From assembly GCF_001423405.1 (NCBI RefSeq), contig NZ_LMNS01000038.1, forward strand, positions 262,801 to 326,800: a stretch of 64,000 bases of DNA. The letters run 5' to 3'. Shown here piece after piece: positions 18,168 through 26,616 of the stretch (its first letter is position 1; every line of letters begins with the position of its first letter). The DNA is from Methylobacterium sp. Leaf123 (GTDB lineage Bacteria > Pseudomonadota > Alphaproteobacteria > Rhizobiales > Beijerinckiaceae). Both the position numbers and the translations under genes were made by a program. The notes beneath the pieces are model-generated. The model had not been told where the DNA came from. It did not search any database and saw only the letters and a program-made list of their open reading frames with translations.

Positions 18168-18596
18168 TCAGCGCCGCGGCAGGGGACGGGCGATGCGGAT
18201 CCGCACGGCGGCGCCGGGTTCGCGCAGGGCGAAGCTCGCGCTAGCAAAGTCCGGCCGGGCCCGGCGCGCCACCGCGCCGGAGAAGCCGTAGGGCTCCAGC
18301 GGCAGGCCGAGCCCCGTCCGGTCGAGCCGGCCGTTGCCGTTCTCGTCCTGAAAGGCGGCGACCGCCCAGATGCCTGCGGGCACGTCGGTGAAGACGAAGC
18401 GCTCGGCGGTGCCACGGGCCGGGGCGCTCCGGCCAATCGGGCAGGCATTCTCGCTCAGCCCGCCCTGGCACAGGGTGACGTAGACCTCACCCAGCCCCGG
18501 CTCCGCCCCCTCGACGATCACCTCCAGGCCTGCCGCCCGCGCCGGACCCATCAGGGCGGCCAGCACGGCAAGGCCCGAGAGACAAGCCAACCGCAT
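18168..18596 (-). CDS. DUF2141 family secreted protein
   Basis: The protein has 142 residues. It has a Sec signal peptide (MRLACLSGLAVLAALMGPARA) followed by one DUF2141 beta domain with DVPAGIWAVAAFQDENGNGRLD, a Ca-loop-like DENGNGRLD stretch typical of the family. Its ATG shares one base with the stop of the upstream carotenoid enzyme (TGATG), so translation is coupled. DUF2141 proteins are periplasmic or outer-surface proteins of unknown function. The tight link to a CrtN-family enzyme and an ABC exporter suggests a role in handling the carotenoid in the envelope, which is inference. Confidence 0.82.
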   Translation of the reverse strand: MRLACLSGLAVLAALMGPARAAGLEVIVEGAEPGLGEVYVTLCQGGLSENACPIGRSAPARGTAERFVFTDVPAGIWAVAAFQDENGNGRLDRTGLGLPLEPYGFSGAVARRARPDFASASFALREPGAAVRIRIARPLPRR

Positions 18597-20188
18597 CAAC
18601 TCGGATCGCCCTGCGTGGCAAGCGGCGACGTCGTCGGCAGGTCCGCCAGGATCGCGGGGGCCTTCTCCTTGGCGAGATCTTCGATCAGGAGCCGGGCCGA
18701 GATGCGCGCACCCTCGTAGATCACCGGAAGGCCCGAGCCCGGATGGGTGCCGCCGCCGACGAGGTAGAGCCCCGGCCCAAAGCGGTTATGGGGCCGGAAC
18801 CACAGCATCTGCATGAGATCGTGGGCGAGGTTGAAGGTCGCGCCCTCGTGCACCGCGAACTCGTCGCGCCAGTCGCGGGGATCGACCACGCGCTCGTAGC
18901 GGATGCGGCTCTCGATGTCGGGAAGGCCGAGGAGCTTCAAGCGCTCCAGAATCAGCTTACGGTAGGTCGGGCCGACCGTCTCCCAATCGATACCCGCCTT
19001 CAGGTTCGGCACCGGCACCAGCACGTAGAGGGCGGTATGGCCGGGCGGCGCCATGCCGCCATCGGTGAAGCCGGCATGCTGCACGTAGATCGAAGGCTCC
19101 ATCGGCAGCGTTCCGCCGGTGATCTCCTTGATGTTGCGCTCGTATTCCTTGGCCAGCAGGATGGTGTGGTGGCCCAGACTCTCGGGCATTTTGCCCTCGA
19201 TGCCGAGGTAGAGCATGTAGGTCGAGCAGGAGAGGCGGGCCTTGCCGATCTTGGCGTCGCGCCAGCGCGGGCGCCGCTCCTCGGGCACCAGATCGCGGAT
19301 GACCTTGGCGAAGTCGCCGTTCACGACCACCGCGTCGGCCTTCAGCGTCTCGCCGCCGACGACCACGCCGGTGGCGCGCTTGCCCTCGAACAGGATCCGC
19401 TCGACCGATTGCCCGAGGCGGATATCGACGCCCATGCGGCGGGCGAGCCCCGCCATCGCCTCCGAGACCGCGCCGCAGCCGCCGACCGGGTGATAGACCC
19501 CGTGCTCGTATTCGAGGAACGAGAGGATCGTGAACAGGCTCGGGCAGCGGAAAGGGCTCATCCCGAGATATTTGGTCTGGAACGAGAAGGCGAGGCGCAC
19601 CCGCGGGTCGGCGAAGTAGCGCTTGAGATCCCGGTCCACGCTGCGGCCGGGATGGAGATGGGGGAGGGCGGCCAGCATGGCCGGGCTGGCCATCGACAGG
19701 ATGTTGTCGAAGGGCTGCTCCAGCACCGGCTTGAAGTAGTTCAGCTTGGTCCGGTTCTCTTCGAAGAACTTCTCGACGTTCTCGGCATCGTCCGGGGCGA
19801 GGCGGGCGATTTCGGCCTTCAGCCGCGGCACGTCGCCAGTGGCGCGGATCTGCCCTGAAATGCCGCCCTCACCCTCGAAGACGAGGTTGTATTGCGGGTC
19901 GAGCCGCTCCAGCCGGACATGGTCTTCCAGGCGCTCGCCGCAGGATTCGAAGATGTCGGCGAGGATCTGCGGATAGAGGAAGAAGGTCGGGCCGATGTCG
20001 AAGCGGTAGCCGCCCGGCGCCTCCACGGTCTTGGTGCGCCCGCCGACTTGGGCGTCCTTCTCGATCAGCGTGACGTGCAATCCGGCCTTCGCCAGGAGCA
20101 GCGCCGTGGCCAGCCCGCCGGGGCCGGCCCCGACGACGATCGTGCGGCGGCCCGACAGGGTACGCAAACCTTCCCGCGACTGCAGCAA
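18596..20188 (-). CDS. Second CrtN/CrtP-family carotenoid desaturase or oxidase
   Basis: This FAD-dependent enzyme has about 530 residues: IVVGAGPGGLATALLLAKAG near the N-terminus, VGGRTKTVEAPGGYRFDIGP, and GLYLVGGGTHPGSGLPVIYEG at the end. It is a diverged paralogue of the gene at 13283. Two such enzymes next to a glycosyltransferase and an acyltransferase fit a C30 pathway, one as desaturase and one as the terminal oxygenase. Which does which cannot be told from sequence. The start is uncertain: no ATG precedes the Rossmann motif, and the TTG at 20188 with a GGGAG stretch upstream is the best choice. Confidence 0.8.
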   Translation of the reverse strand: MLQSREGLRTLSGRRTIVVGAGPGGLATALLLAKAGLHVTLIEKDAQVGGRTKTVEAPGGYRFDIGPTFFLYPQILADIFESCGERLEDHVRLERLDPQYNLVFEGEGGISGQIRATGDVPRLKAEIARLAPDDAENVEKFFEENRTKLNYFKPVLEQPFDNILSMASPAMLAALPHLHPGRSVDRDLKRYFADPRVRLAFSFQTKYLGMSPFRCPSLFTILSFLEYEHGVYHPVGGCGAVSEAMAGLARRMGVDIRLGQSVERILFEGKRATGVVVGGETLKADAVVVNGDFAKVIRDLVPEERRPRWRDAKIGKARLSCSTYMLYLGIEGKMPESLGHHTILLAKEYERNIKEITGGTLPMEPSIYVQHAGFTDGGMAPPGHTALYVLVPVPNLKAGIDWETVGPTYRKLILERLKLLGLPDIESRIRYERVVDPRDWRDEFAVHEGATFNLAHDLMQMLWFRPHNRFGPGLYLVGGGTHPGSGLPVIYEGARISARLLIEDLAKEKAPAILADLPTTSPLATQGDPS

Positions 20189-20322
20189 CGCCCCAAGACT
20201 CCCAACCTGACATCGTCGGCGCAATCTTGGCCGGAAGCGGGCCAGGTGCAAGAGGCACGGATTGTCGCGTGCCGCCGGTTCTCAACAGGTTCTGGCCCTG
20301 TTACGGCCGGAAGCGGCCGGGT

Positions 20323-21822
20323 TCAGGGCCGGCGCCGACGCAGCGGGAGCACGGCGGCCGCGCCGATCTGCGGCCCGGTCTCGGCATCGAGATCGGGCAC
20401 GGCGATGATCGGCGCCCCGCGCAGATCCCGGCGCATGACGATGGCGCCGCGCTCCTCCAAGTAGCCCAGCATGCGCCGGGCGCGCCCCGCCGAGGAGGTG
20501 CCGTAGGCTTCCGCGAGCGCCGCGTCGGACGGGCAGGGCGAGCCTTCGAGCGCCGTGCGGGCGATGAGCAGGAACAGCCCGGCGAGATCCTCCGGCAGGC
20601 CGGCGGCGATCTCCTGCGCCCGTTCCCAGCCGGGCCCTTCCGCGGTGGCACCCTGGACGCCGGCCCGCGCCACGGCGAGCCGCCGCTTGAACTCGGGCAG
20701 GCCCATCGCCTCGCCGCCGATCCGGCGGATGCGGCAGCGGACGGTGAAGTCCTGGTAGAGGGTGGCGGGCGTGCAGGCGGCGGCATCCGAATCCGCAAGC
20801 ACCGAGGCGAGGATCTCGGCCATGGCCGCCTCGCGCTCGGCCGGGTCCATCGGCTCCTCTTCCGGCAGATCGTCGCGCACCGGCGGGCGGTAATTGGCGA
20901 GTTGGACCAGCACGTCGGGGCCGGGCGTGCGCACGGGCTTGGGCCGGGGGGTGGGGAGGGGCCGGGCCTCCTCCTCGGCCGAGGCCGTCATGATCAGGGC
21001 GCGCGCCTCCTCGCCCATGGTGGGCAGGGGGAGCAGGTCGGGGGCAGAGTTGCGGCTCTCGGTCACCGTCGGGCCGATGGCGATCGGCAGCGGGCGCTTC
21101 GAGAGCGCCGGGCCGAGGCCGACGAAATGGCCGCGGGCGAGGTCGCGGAACATCTCCGCCCCGCGGCGGTCGAGGCCGAGCAGGTCGGCGGCCCGCGCCA
21201 TGTCGATGTCGAGGAAGGTGCGGCCCATCAGGAAGTTCGAGGCTTCCGCCGCGACGTTCTTGGCGAGCTTGGCCAGACGCTGGGTGGCGATGATGCCGGC
21301 CAGTCCGCGCTTTCGCCCGCGGCACATAAGATTGGTCATGGCGCCGAGCGAGAGGCGGCGGGCCTCGTCGGAGACTTCGCCCGCAGCGGCCGGGGCGAAG
21401 AGCTGCGCTTCGTCCACCACCACCAGCATCGGATACCAGAGCGAGCGGTCGGCATCGAACAGGCCGCCGAGGAAGGCGGCGGCGGCGCGCATCTGGTCCT
21501 CGGCGTCGAGCCCTTCCAGTGAGAGCACGACGGAGACCCGATGCTCGCGCACGCGAGCGGCGATGCGCAGGAGTTCGGCCTCGTTGCCGTCCGCCTCGAC
21601 CACGACATGGCCGTAGCGCTCGGCCAGGGTGACGAAATCGCCCTCGGGATCGATGATCGCCTGCTGCACGAGGCCCGCGCTCTGTTCGAGCAGGCGCCGC
21701 AGCAGGTGCGACTTGCCTGAACCGGAATTGCCCTGGACGAGGAGGCGCGTCGCCAGCAGTTCGGTGAGGTCCATCATCCCGGGCTTGTCGCCGGCCCGAC
21801 CCAGATCGATCTCGTAGCCCAT
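20323..21822 (-). CDS. HerA-like ATPase (DUF87 / FtsK-HerA superfamily)
   Basis: The protein has 499 residues. Walker A is LVQGNSGSGKSHLLRRL near the N-terminus, Walker B is MLVVVDEAQLFAP, and RGRKRGLAGIIATQRLAKL is the HerA sensor/arginine region. A linker rich in Pro and Glu follows, then a helical C-terminal domain ending in a winged-helix-like part (ERGAIVMRRDLRGAPII). HerA-type ATPases are hexameric DNA translocases or, in some bacteria, parts of nuclease defence systems. No NurA, Sir2 or nuclease partner is adjacent, so the role here is not known. Confidence 0.8.
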   Translation of the reverse strand: MGYEIDLGRAGDKPGMMDLTELLATRLLVQGNSGSGKSHLLRRLLEQSAGLVQQAIIDPEGDFVTLAERYGHVVVEADGNEAELLRIAARVREHRVSVVLSLEGLDAEDQMRAAAAFLGGLFDADRSLWYPMLVVVDEAQLFAPAAAGEVSDEARRLSLGAMTNLMCRGRKRGLAGIIATQRLAKLAKNVAAEASNFLMGRTFLDIDMARAADLLGLDRRGAEMFRDLARGHFVGLGPALSKRPLPIAIGPTVTESRNSAPDLLPLPTMGEEARALIMTASAEEEARPLPTPRPKPVRTPGPDVLVQLANYRPPVRDDLPEEEPMDPAEREAAMAEILASVLADSDAAACTPATLYQDFTVRCRIRRIGGEAMGLPEFKRRLAVARAGVQGATAEGPGWERAQEIAAGLPEDLAGLFLLIARTALEGSPCPSDAALAEAYGTSSAGRARRMLGYLEERGAIVMRRDLRGAPIIAVPDLDAETGPQIGAAAVLPLRRRRP

Positions 21823-21931
21823 CCCGTACCCCGCTGGCGCCCGCTGCTTCTAACATGCGCGGACCGGCCGGGGTCCGCGAGGGCTTCAGCCGTCCACAGG
21901 CGGGAAGCCGCAGCCCCCCGAGGGTTCCGCT

Positions 21932-22741
21932 TCAGCCCGCGAGCCGGCGTCCCGCCAGATGATGCAGCGCGATCGCGCCGGCCGTCGCCACGTTGAGCGA
22001 GTCGAAACCCGGCGCCATGGCGATGCGCACGCGGCGGGCGCGGGCCATCAGCGATTCAGGCAGGCCGGGCCCCTCGGTGCCGAGCAGCAGCAGCGTGCGG
22101 GCGGGCGGCTCCAGGGCATCGAGCGTCTCGCTCCCGCCGGGAGTGAGCGCCAGCGGCGTCAGGGCGTGGCGCTCCGCAAGGTCGAGTAGCGCCTTCCCGC
22201 TCGGCGCACGGGCGAAGGGCACGGTCAGCGCCGCGCCGGCCGAGACGCGGATCGCCTTGCGGTAGAGTGGATCGCAGGTCTCGGCGTCGAGCCAGACCGC
22301 GTCGGCGCCGAAGGCGGCGGCGTTGCGGAAGAGGCCGCCGACATTGTCGTGGTTGGTCAGCCCCACCAGTCCGACGACGAGGGCCGGGGCCGGAGCAGGC
22401 GGGATCAGGGATTCGGGTGGAGGCTCCTGGCCGCGCAGGCCCACGGCCAGCACGCCGCGATGGATCGGAAAGCCCGCGACCGCGCTCATCACGTCCTTGC
22501 CGGCGAGGTAGACCGGCGGCCCATCCCCGCTCAGCAGATCCGAAAAGCCCGGCCAGCGCTCGGGCGCCAGCAGCACCGATTCCGCGGCGAAGCGGGCGCT
22601 GCCCGAGAACAGCAGCCGCAGGGTCACCTCACCCTCGACGATGAAGCGGCCCTGCCGGCCCACGAGGTCGCGCTCGCGCACGGCCCGGTAGGCGCAGAGC
22701 CGCGGGTCGTCCGGATCCTCGATGGCGATCGGTGCGGGCAA
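21932..22741 (-). CDS. SpoU/TrmH-family RNA 2'-O-methyltransferase
   Basis: The protein has 269 residues. An N-terminal substrate-binding domain (GRQGRFIVEGEVTLRLL) precedes the SPOUT knot domain with motif 1 NHDNVGGLFRNAAAFG, motif 2 LLLLGTEGPGLPESL and motif 3 MAPGFDSLNVATAGAIAL. SpoU enzymes methylate the ribose 2'-OH in rRNA or tRNA. The exact target nucleotide is not predictable. The start is a TTG at 22741 with GGGAAG upstream; no ATG fits before the conserved DPDDPRL segment. Confidence 0.88.
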   Translation of the reverse strand: MPAPIAIEDPDDPRLCAYRAVRERDLVGRQGRFIVEGEVTLRLLFSGSARFAAESVLLAPERWPGFSDLLSGDGPPVYLAGKDVMSAVAGFPIHRGVLAVGLRGQEPPPESLIPPAPAPALVVGLVGLTNHDNVGGLFRNAAAFGADAVWLDAETCDPLYRKAIRVSAGAALTVPFARAPSGKALLDLAERHALTPLALTPGGSETLDALEPPARTLLLLGTEGPGLPESLMARARRVRIAMAPGFDSLNVATAGAIALHHLAGRRLAG

Positions 22742-22761
22742 TGGAGGTCTTCCCTGCTATC

Positions 22762-22807
22762 GCATCGTCGTTCTCCGAAAGCCGGCAACCACCTTTCGGG
22801 ACGATGC
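22762..22807. repeat. Palindromic intergenic repeat, copy 3
   Basis: A 46-bp unit with arms GCATCGTC (22762-22769) and GACGATGC (22800-22807) and the same inner CCGAAAGCCGG ... CCTTTCGGG core as the two copies near 9.9 kb, with changes in the centre. It sits between the MaoC gene stop and the start of the SpoU gene, both on the minus strand. Confidence 0.8.
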
Positions 22808-22808
22808 T

Positions 22809-23282
22809 TTAAGCCCGGCCGCCGCCCATGCGCATGGCGAGCGGGTCGGCCTCTTCCTTCTTCGGCACCTTCACCAGGGCCTCGCCGTCGAGCACCACCT
22901 CGTCGCCGACGGAGCAGGTGCAGGCGAGCCGGGCGCGGCGGCGCTCGGGGATCAGCTCGGCGACCTCGACCTTCACCTCGACGACATCGCCGATGCGCAC
23001 CGGTGCGCGGAAGTTCAGGGTCTGCGAGATGTAGACCGCGCCCGGCCCCGGCAGGCGGGTGCCGAGCACCGCCGAGATCAGACCCGCGGTGTAGAGGCCG
23101 TGGGCGATGCGGGTGCCGAAGGGCGTGCGCGCGGCGAAGTGCTCGGAGAGGTGGATCGGGTTGCGGTCGCCGGTGATCTCGGCAAAGCCCACCACGTCGG
23201 AGGAGGAAATCTCCTTCCTGAGAATTTCCGTCAGTCCGACTTCGAGATCCTCGAAGTAGAGCACGCGCAGTTCGGGCAACAT
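22809..23282 (-). CDS. MaoC-family (R)-enoyl-CoA hydratase-like protein
   Basis: This is a 157-residue single hot-dog domain. The hydratase motif is visible as FAEITGDRNPIHLSEHFA with the catalytic Asp and His, followed by HGLYTAGLISAVLGTRLPGPG. The ATG at 23282 gives MLPELRVLYFEDLEVG, the normal N-terminus. Proteins of this size include PhaJ, which feeds (R)-3-hydroxyacyl-CoA into PHA synthesis, and other MaoC dehydratases. The PHB genes are 23 kb away, so a PHA role is only a possibility. Confidence 0.88.
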   Translation of the reverse strand: MLPELRVLYFEDLEVGLTEILRKEISSSDVVGFAEITGDRNPIHLSEHFAARTPFGTRIAHGLYTAGLISAVLGTRLPGPGAVYISQTLNFRAPVRIGDVVEVKVEVAELIPERRRARLACTCSVGDEVVLDGEALVKVPKKEEADPLAMRMGGGRA

Positions 23283-23481
23283 GGTCAACGCCTCCCCGGT
23301 CCGGATCGCCGCTCGATAGGCGGCTTGGCTGTCCTTTGGCAGATCTTTCGCCTTGCACAGCCGCGCGTGCAAATCCAGCCGGACAATGGGCCGAGAGGCC
23401 CGCCGCCGGGAAGGGCCTCGACAGGGCAGGGCGCCCCGGTCCATCACCGGCCCGCTTCGCCCCACCCTCGGGAACCCGCCG

Positions 23482-24099
23482 GTGCCTCGTCTGCCGCCCT
23501 CGCCAGGTCTGCGCCCGGTCGTCGCCCGCGTGGCGGCGCTAAATCTCGGCTATTTCGGCATCGAGATCGCGGTGGCACTCGCCATCGGCTCGGTGGCGCT
23601 CATCGCCGACAGCCTCGACTTTCTGGAAGACGCCGCGATCAACCTGCTGATCTTTGCAGGAATCGGCTGGAGCGTGCGCAACCGGGCGCGGCTCGGCACT
23701 CTGCTTGCCGGCATCCTGCTGGTGCCGGGCCTCGCCACGGCCTGGGCGGCCTACGAAAAATTCTCGGAATTCACCGCGCCGGCGCCCGTGCCGCTGACGC
23801 TGACCGGCCTCGGCGCGCTTCTCGTCAACCTCGCCTGCGCGCTGATGCTCGCCCGCCACCGCGACGGCCATGGCAGCCTCACCCGCGCGGCCTATCTCTC
23901 GGCCCGCAACGATGTCGCCGCCAACGTGGCGATCATCATGGCGGGGCTTGCCACCGCGCTGACCCAATCGCCCTGGCCCGATCTCGTGGCGGCCGGCGGC
24001 ATCGCCGTCATCAACGCCGATTCCGCCTTCGACGTGCTCAAGGCCGCCCGCCGCGAATGGCGCGCCGCGGCCGAGGAGGCGGCGCAGGCCCGCGCCTGA
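23482..24099 (+). CDS. Small cation-diffusion-facilitator-type transporter
   Basis: The protein has about 205 residues with five or six transmembrane segments. The first metal site is suggested by IADSLDFLEDAAINLL in helix 2, and SARNDVAANVAIIMAG in helix 5 matches the CDF position where most members have HxxxD; here Asn and Asp are present. It lacks the cytoplasmic C-terminal domain of ZitB/FieF. The GTG at 23482 has GGGAA nine bases upstream; longer in-frame starts add a non-family N-terminus. It most likely moves divalent metal out of the cell, and the ion is unknown. Confidence 0.75.
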   Translation: MPRLPPSPGLRPVVARVAALNLGYFGIEIAVALAIGSVALIADSLDFLEDAAINLLIFAGIGWSVRNRARLGTLLAGILLVPGLATAWAAYEKFSEFTAPAPVPLTLTGLGALLVNLACALMLARHRDGHGSLTRAAYLSARNDVAANVAIIMAGLATALTQSPWPDLVAAGGIAVINADSAFDVLKAARREWRAAAEEAAQARA

Positions 24100-24134
24100 C
24101 GCCTTCCGACTTCTCTCTCGAACCGACGGACGCC

Positions 24135-24983
24135 GTGCTGCGCCTCTTTCCCCTCTCCGACCTGCATCTCGAACGCCGCCGCCCGGAGATGATCCCGCCG
24201 CCCGCGGGTGCCTTCGACGTGCTCGTCTGCGCCGGCGACCTGCACGAGGGCCAGCCCGAGGCCGGGCTCGCCACGGTGCTGGCGCTGGCGGGCGGGCGGC
24301 CGGTGGTGCTGGTGCCGGGCAACCACGAGCATTACGCGCCGACCGGCGACCCACGCACCGCGCCCGAACTCCTCGCCGCCCTCGAACGCGAAGTCGCCCG
24401 GCTGAACGGGCTCGGCAGCCGCATCCACCTGCTCCAGGACGGGCAGGCGGCGGTGATCGGCGGGGTGCGCTTCGTCGGCACCACGCTCTGGAGCGACTGG
24501 TCGCTCGCCGGGCGTTGGCTCACCGCCGACACGCCCGACCGGCCCGACGACCCGGTCGCCTATGCGGCGGCGCGGATGACCGATCCCGTCACCGGATCGC
24601 GGGAATATCGCGGCGCGATCCGCCGGGCAGACCGCGAGCCGTGGTCGCCCGCCGACGCGATGGAGGCCCATCTGCGCGAGCGGGCGGCTTTCCTCGAAAC
24701 GCTGGCCCAACCGCATCCGGGCCCGACGGTGGCCGTCACGCATCACCCGCCGAGCCCGCTGGCCGCCGACGCGTTCCGCGACAGCCCCGGCGTGCCGTGG
24801 TGGGTGCCGGCCTTCTACGCCACCACGATCCTCGACGACCTGCCCGACGCGGACCGTCCCGATCTCTGGATCTCCGGCCATTTCCATGCCGGGCACGATC
24901 TGCGGATCGGGCGCACCCGCTGGCTCGCCAACCCGGTGGAGGGAAAGACGTTTCGCAACGATCTCATCGTCGCAGTGGGATAG
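24135..24983 (+). CDS. Calcineurin-like metallophosphoesterase
   Basis: The protein has about 282 residues. The metal-binding blocks appear in order: SDLHLE, CAGDLHEG, PGNHEHY, VTHHPPSPLA and SGHFHAGHDL, so all five family motifs are intact. The start is the GTG at 24135 (VLRLFPLSDLHLE), immediately before the first motif; no ATG is available. The substrate of this stand-alone cytosolic group is not known. It follows the cation transporter by 35 bp and may share its transcript. Confidence 0.85.
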   Translation: MLRLFPLSDLHLERRRPEMIPPPAGAFDVLVCAGDLHEGQPEAGLATVLALAGGRPVVLVPGNHEHYAPTGDPRTAPELLAALEREVARLNGLGSRIHLLQDGQAAVIGGVRFVGTTLWSDWSLAGRWLTADTPDRPDDPVAYAAARMTDPVTGSREYRGAIRRADREPWSPADAMEAHLRERAAFLETLAQPHPGPTVAVTHHPPSPLAADAFRDSPGVPWWVPAFYATTILDDLPDADRPDLWISGHFHAGHDLRIGRTRWLANPVEGKTFRNDLIVAVG

Positions 24984-25076
24984 CGTTCCGATGGGCGAAA
25001 CCCGACGCCGGCTTCGTGCGTAAGGCTCCGGCTCGCCACATGCGGCAAAAGCCAACAAAAAAGCGGGAGATTCGCC

Positions 25077-25298
25077 ATGAACGCCTTCATCGCCGTCGTG
25101 CTCGTCTGCGCCAACGGCATCCCGCAGCAGGATTGCACCGACGCGCGGGCGAGCGAGGTGCGCAAGGTCCGGGTCGCGAACGAACTCGGCTGCACCAACG
25201 GCTGGCAGGAGATCATCGCCCGCACCGATCTGCGCGACGAGGTCGGCAAGACGAGCTACCTCAAGACCGAGTGCCGCCGGGTGAAGGAACGCGAATAG
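25077..25298 (+). CDS. Small hypothetical protein
   Basis: The protein has 73 residues and a good ribosome-binding site (GGGAG, 8 bp before the ATG). It begins with a short hydrophobic run (MNAFIAVVLVCANG) that may be a signal or anchor, has three Cys (DCTDAR, LGCTNG, TECRR) in the mature part, and ends in a charged tail. I do not recognise a family. The regular start, codon usage like its neighbours and possible secretion support a real gene. Confidence 0.6.
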   Translation: MNAFIAVVLVCANGIPQQDCTDARASEVRKVRVANELGCTNGWQEIIARTDLRDEVGKTSYLKTECRRVKERE

Positions 25299-25423
25299 CG
25301 CGGACCGTTGCCCCTCCGGCGTCGCCTCCGCGCCGGAATCTGCTATTCAGGCGCGGTCGAGCCCTGACATTTCACATGAGCGGAGGGGATCGGCACAGTG
25401 TTTCGCCGATCGTCGAGAGATTG

Positions 25424-26566
25424 ATGCGCCCGAACTCCGGACTTGCCGCCCTGCGTTGGCCCGCCCTGGGCATGCTGGCCGCCCTGTCCGTGGCCGGGCC
25501 GGTCCTCGCCGCCGCGCCCCCGGCCCAGCCGACGGAGGGGCCGGGCGGCGTCGGCGACAAGGCCGCCACCATCACCAAACGCGCGGTCGGCAAGGCGAGC
25601 GCGGCGACCTACGCCTTCTACAAGGCGGGCCCCGCACCCGAGGGCGGGCGGCCGGTGGCGGTGTTCCTGCACGCCTGGGGTGCGCCGAACCCGCAGGCTT
25701 ACGGCGCCTGGATCGACCACCTCGCCCGCCATGGCTGGCTCGTACTGTTTCCCCGCTTCCAGGAGGTGAACCGCACCCGGCCCTCCGACGCGCCGGCCAT
25801 CGCCGCGCGCCTGCTCAAGGCGGCGCTGGCGGATCTTGCAGGCGACGCCGATGCGAAGCCGGACACCGGCCGCCTCGCCCTGATCGGGCATCTGGCGGGC
25901 GCCCCGCTCGCCGCTCATCTCGCGGCCCAAGCCACGCAGGACGGCCTGCCCGCGCCGAAGCTCGTCTACGTCGTGATGCCCGGCGGCATCGCTCGGGATG
26001 CCAAGTCCCGCGGCGTCCCGCTCGGCGAGCTCGACGGCATGTCGCCCCAGACCCTGCTGGTGACGGTGATCGGCGACCGCGACGCCCGCGCCGCCGACGC
26101 CGCCGCCCGGCGCATCCTGCGCGACGCCCATTCCGTGCCGCCGGAGCGCAAGCTGCTCGTGCGGGCACTCTCCGACGACCACGGCTTCCCGGCGCTGACC
26201 GCGACGCTCGCCTCGCCCGCCGGGCTCGACGCGGCCTATGATGGCGGCGCGATCAAGCTGCCGCCCGACCCGCCCGGAGAGAAGCCGCCGCCCTTCCGCT
26301 GGTCGGCCGACATGTCGCTCTCGGGCGAGCAGACCACGCTCGTCTCGCAGATCAACAACGCCCGCGCCGACAGCCTCGATTACCTCGCCTTCTGGCGCAC
26401 CTTCGACATGGCGGCGGCCGCCGCCTTCGCCGGCAAGGACGCCCAGAGCCTGAAGAACGACCCCGCTTTCAGCGACATGCGCCGCTGGGGCGACGGCTGG
26501 CCGGTCAAGCGCCTCGGCGTCGAGACGCCGAAGGTGCCGACGACGCCCGCGGCCGTGCAGCGCTGA
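25424..26566 (+). CDS. Secreted alpha/beta-hydrolase-like protein with non-canonical nucleophile elbow
   Basis: The protein has 380 residues with a signal peptide (LALGMLAALSVAGPVLAAA-like; MRPNSGLAALRWPALGMLAA at the start). The fold is suggested by VAVFLHAWGAPNP (oxyanion strand), LALIGHLAGAPLAAHLA (elbow), VTVIGDRDARAAD and DDHGFPAL. The elbow reads GHLAG where active hydrolases have GxSxG, so the expected Ser is Leu, while the late Asp and His are present. The ATG at 25424 has a GAGAG stretch upstream; another in-frame ATG lies at 25376. It could be an inactive or binding paralogue. Confidence 0.75.
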   Translation: MRPNSGLAALRWPALGMLAALSVAGPVLAAAPPAQPTEGPGGVGDKAATITKRAVGKASAATYAFYKAGPAPEGGRPVAVFLHAWGAPNPQAYGAWIDHLARHGWLVLFPRFQEVNRTRPSDAPAIAARLLKAALADLAGDADAKPDTGRLALIGHLAGAPLAAHLAAQATQDGLPAPKLVYVVMPGGIARDAKSRGVPLGELDGMSPQTLLVTVIGDRDARAADAAARRILRDAHSVPPERKLLVRALSDDHGFPALTATLASPAGLDAAYDGGAIKLPPDPPGEKPPPFRWSADMSLSGEQTTLVSQINNARADSLDYLAFWRTFDMAAAAAFAGKDAQSLKNDPAFSDMRRWGDGWPVKRLGVETPKVPTTPAAVQR

Positions 26567-26616
26567 CCGCTCGTTTTTCGCCTCGACCCGAAACCTCAAA
26601 GGATGCCGACAAGCCG

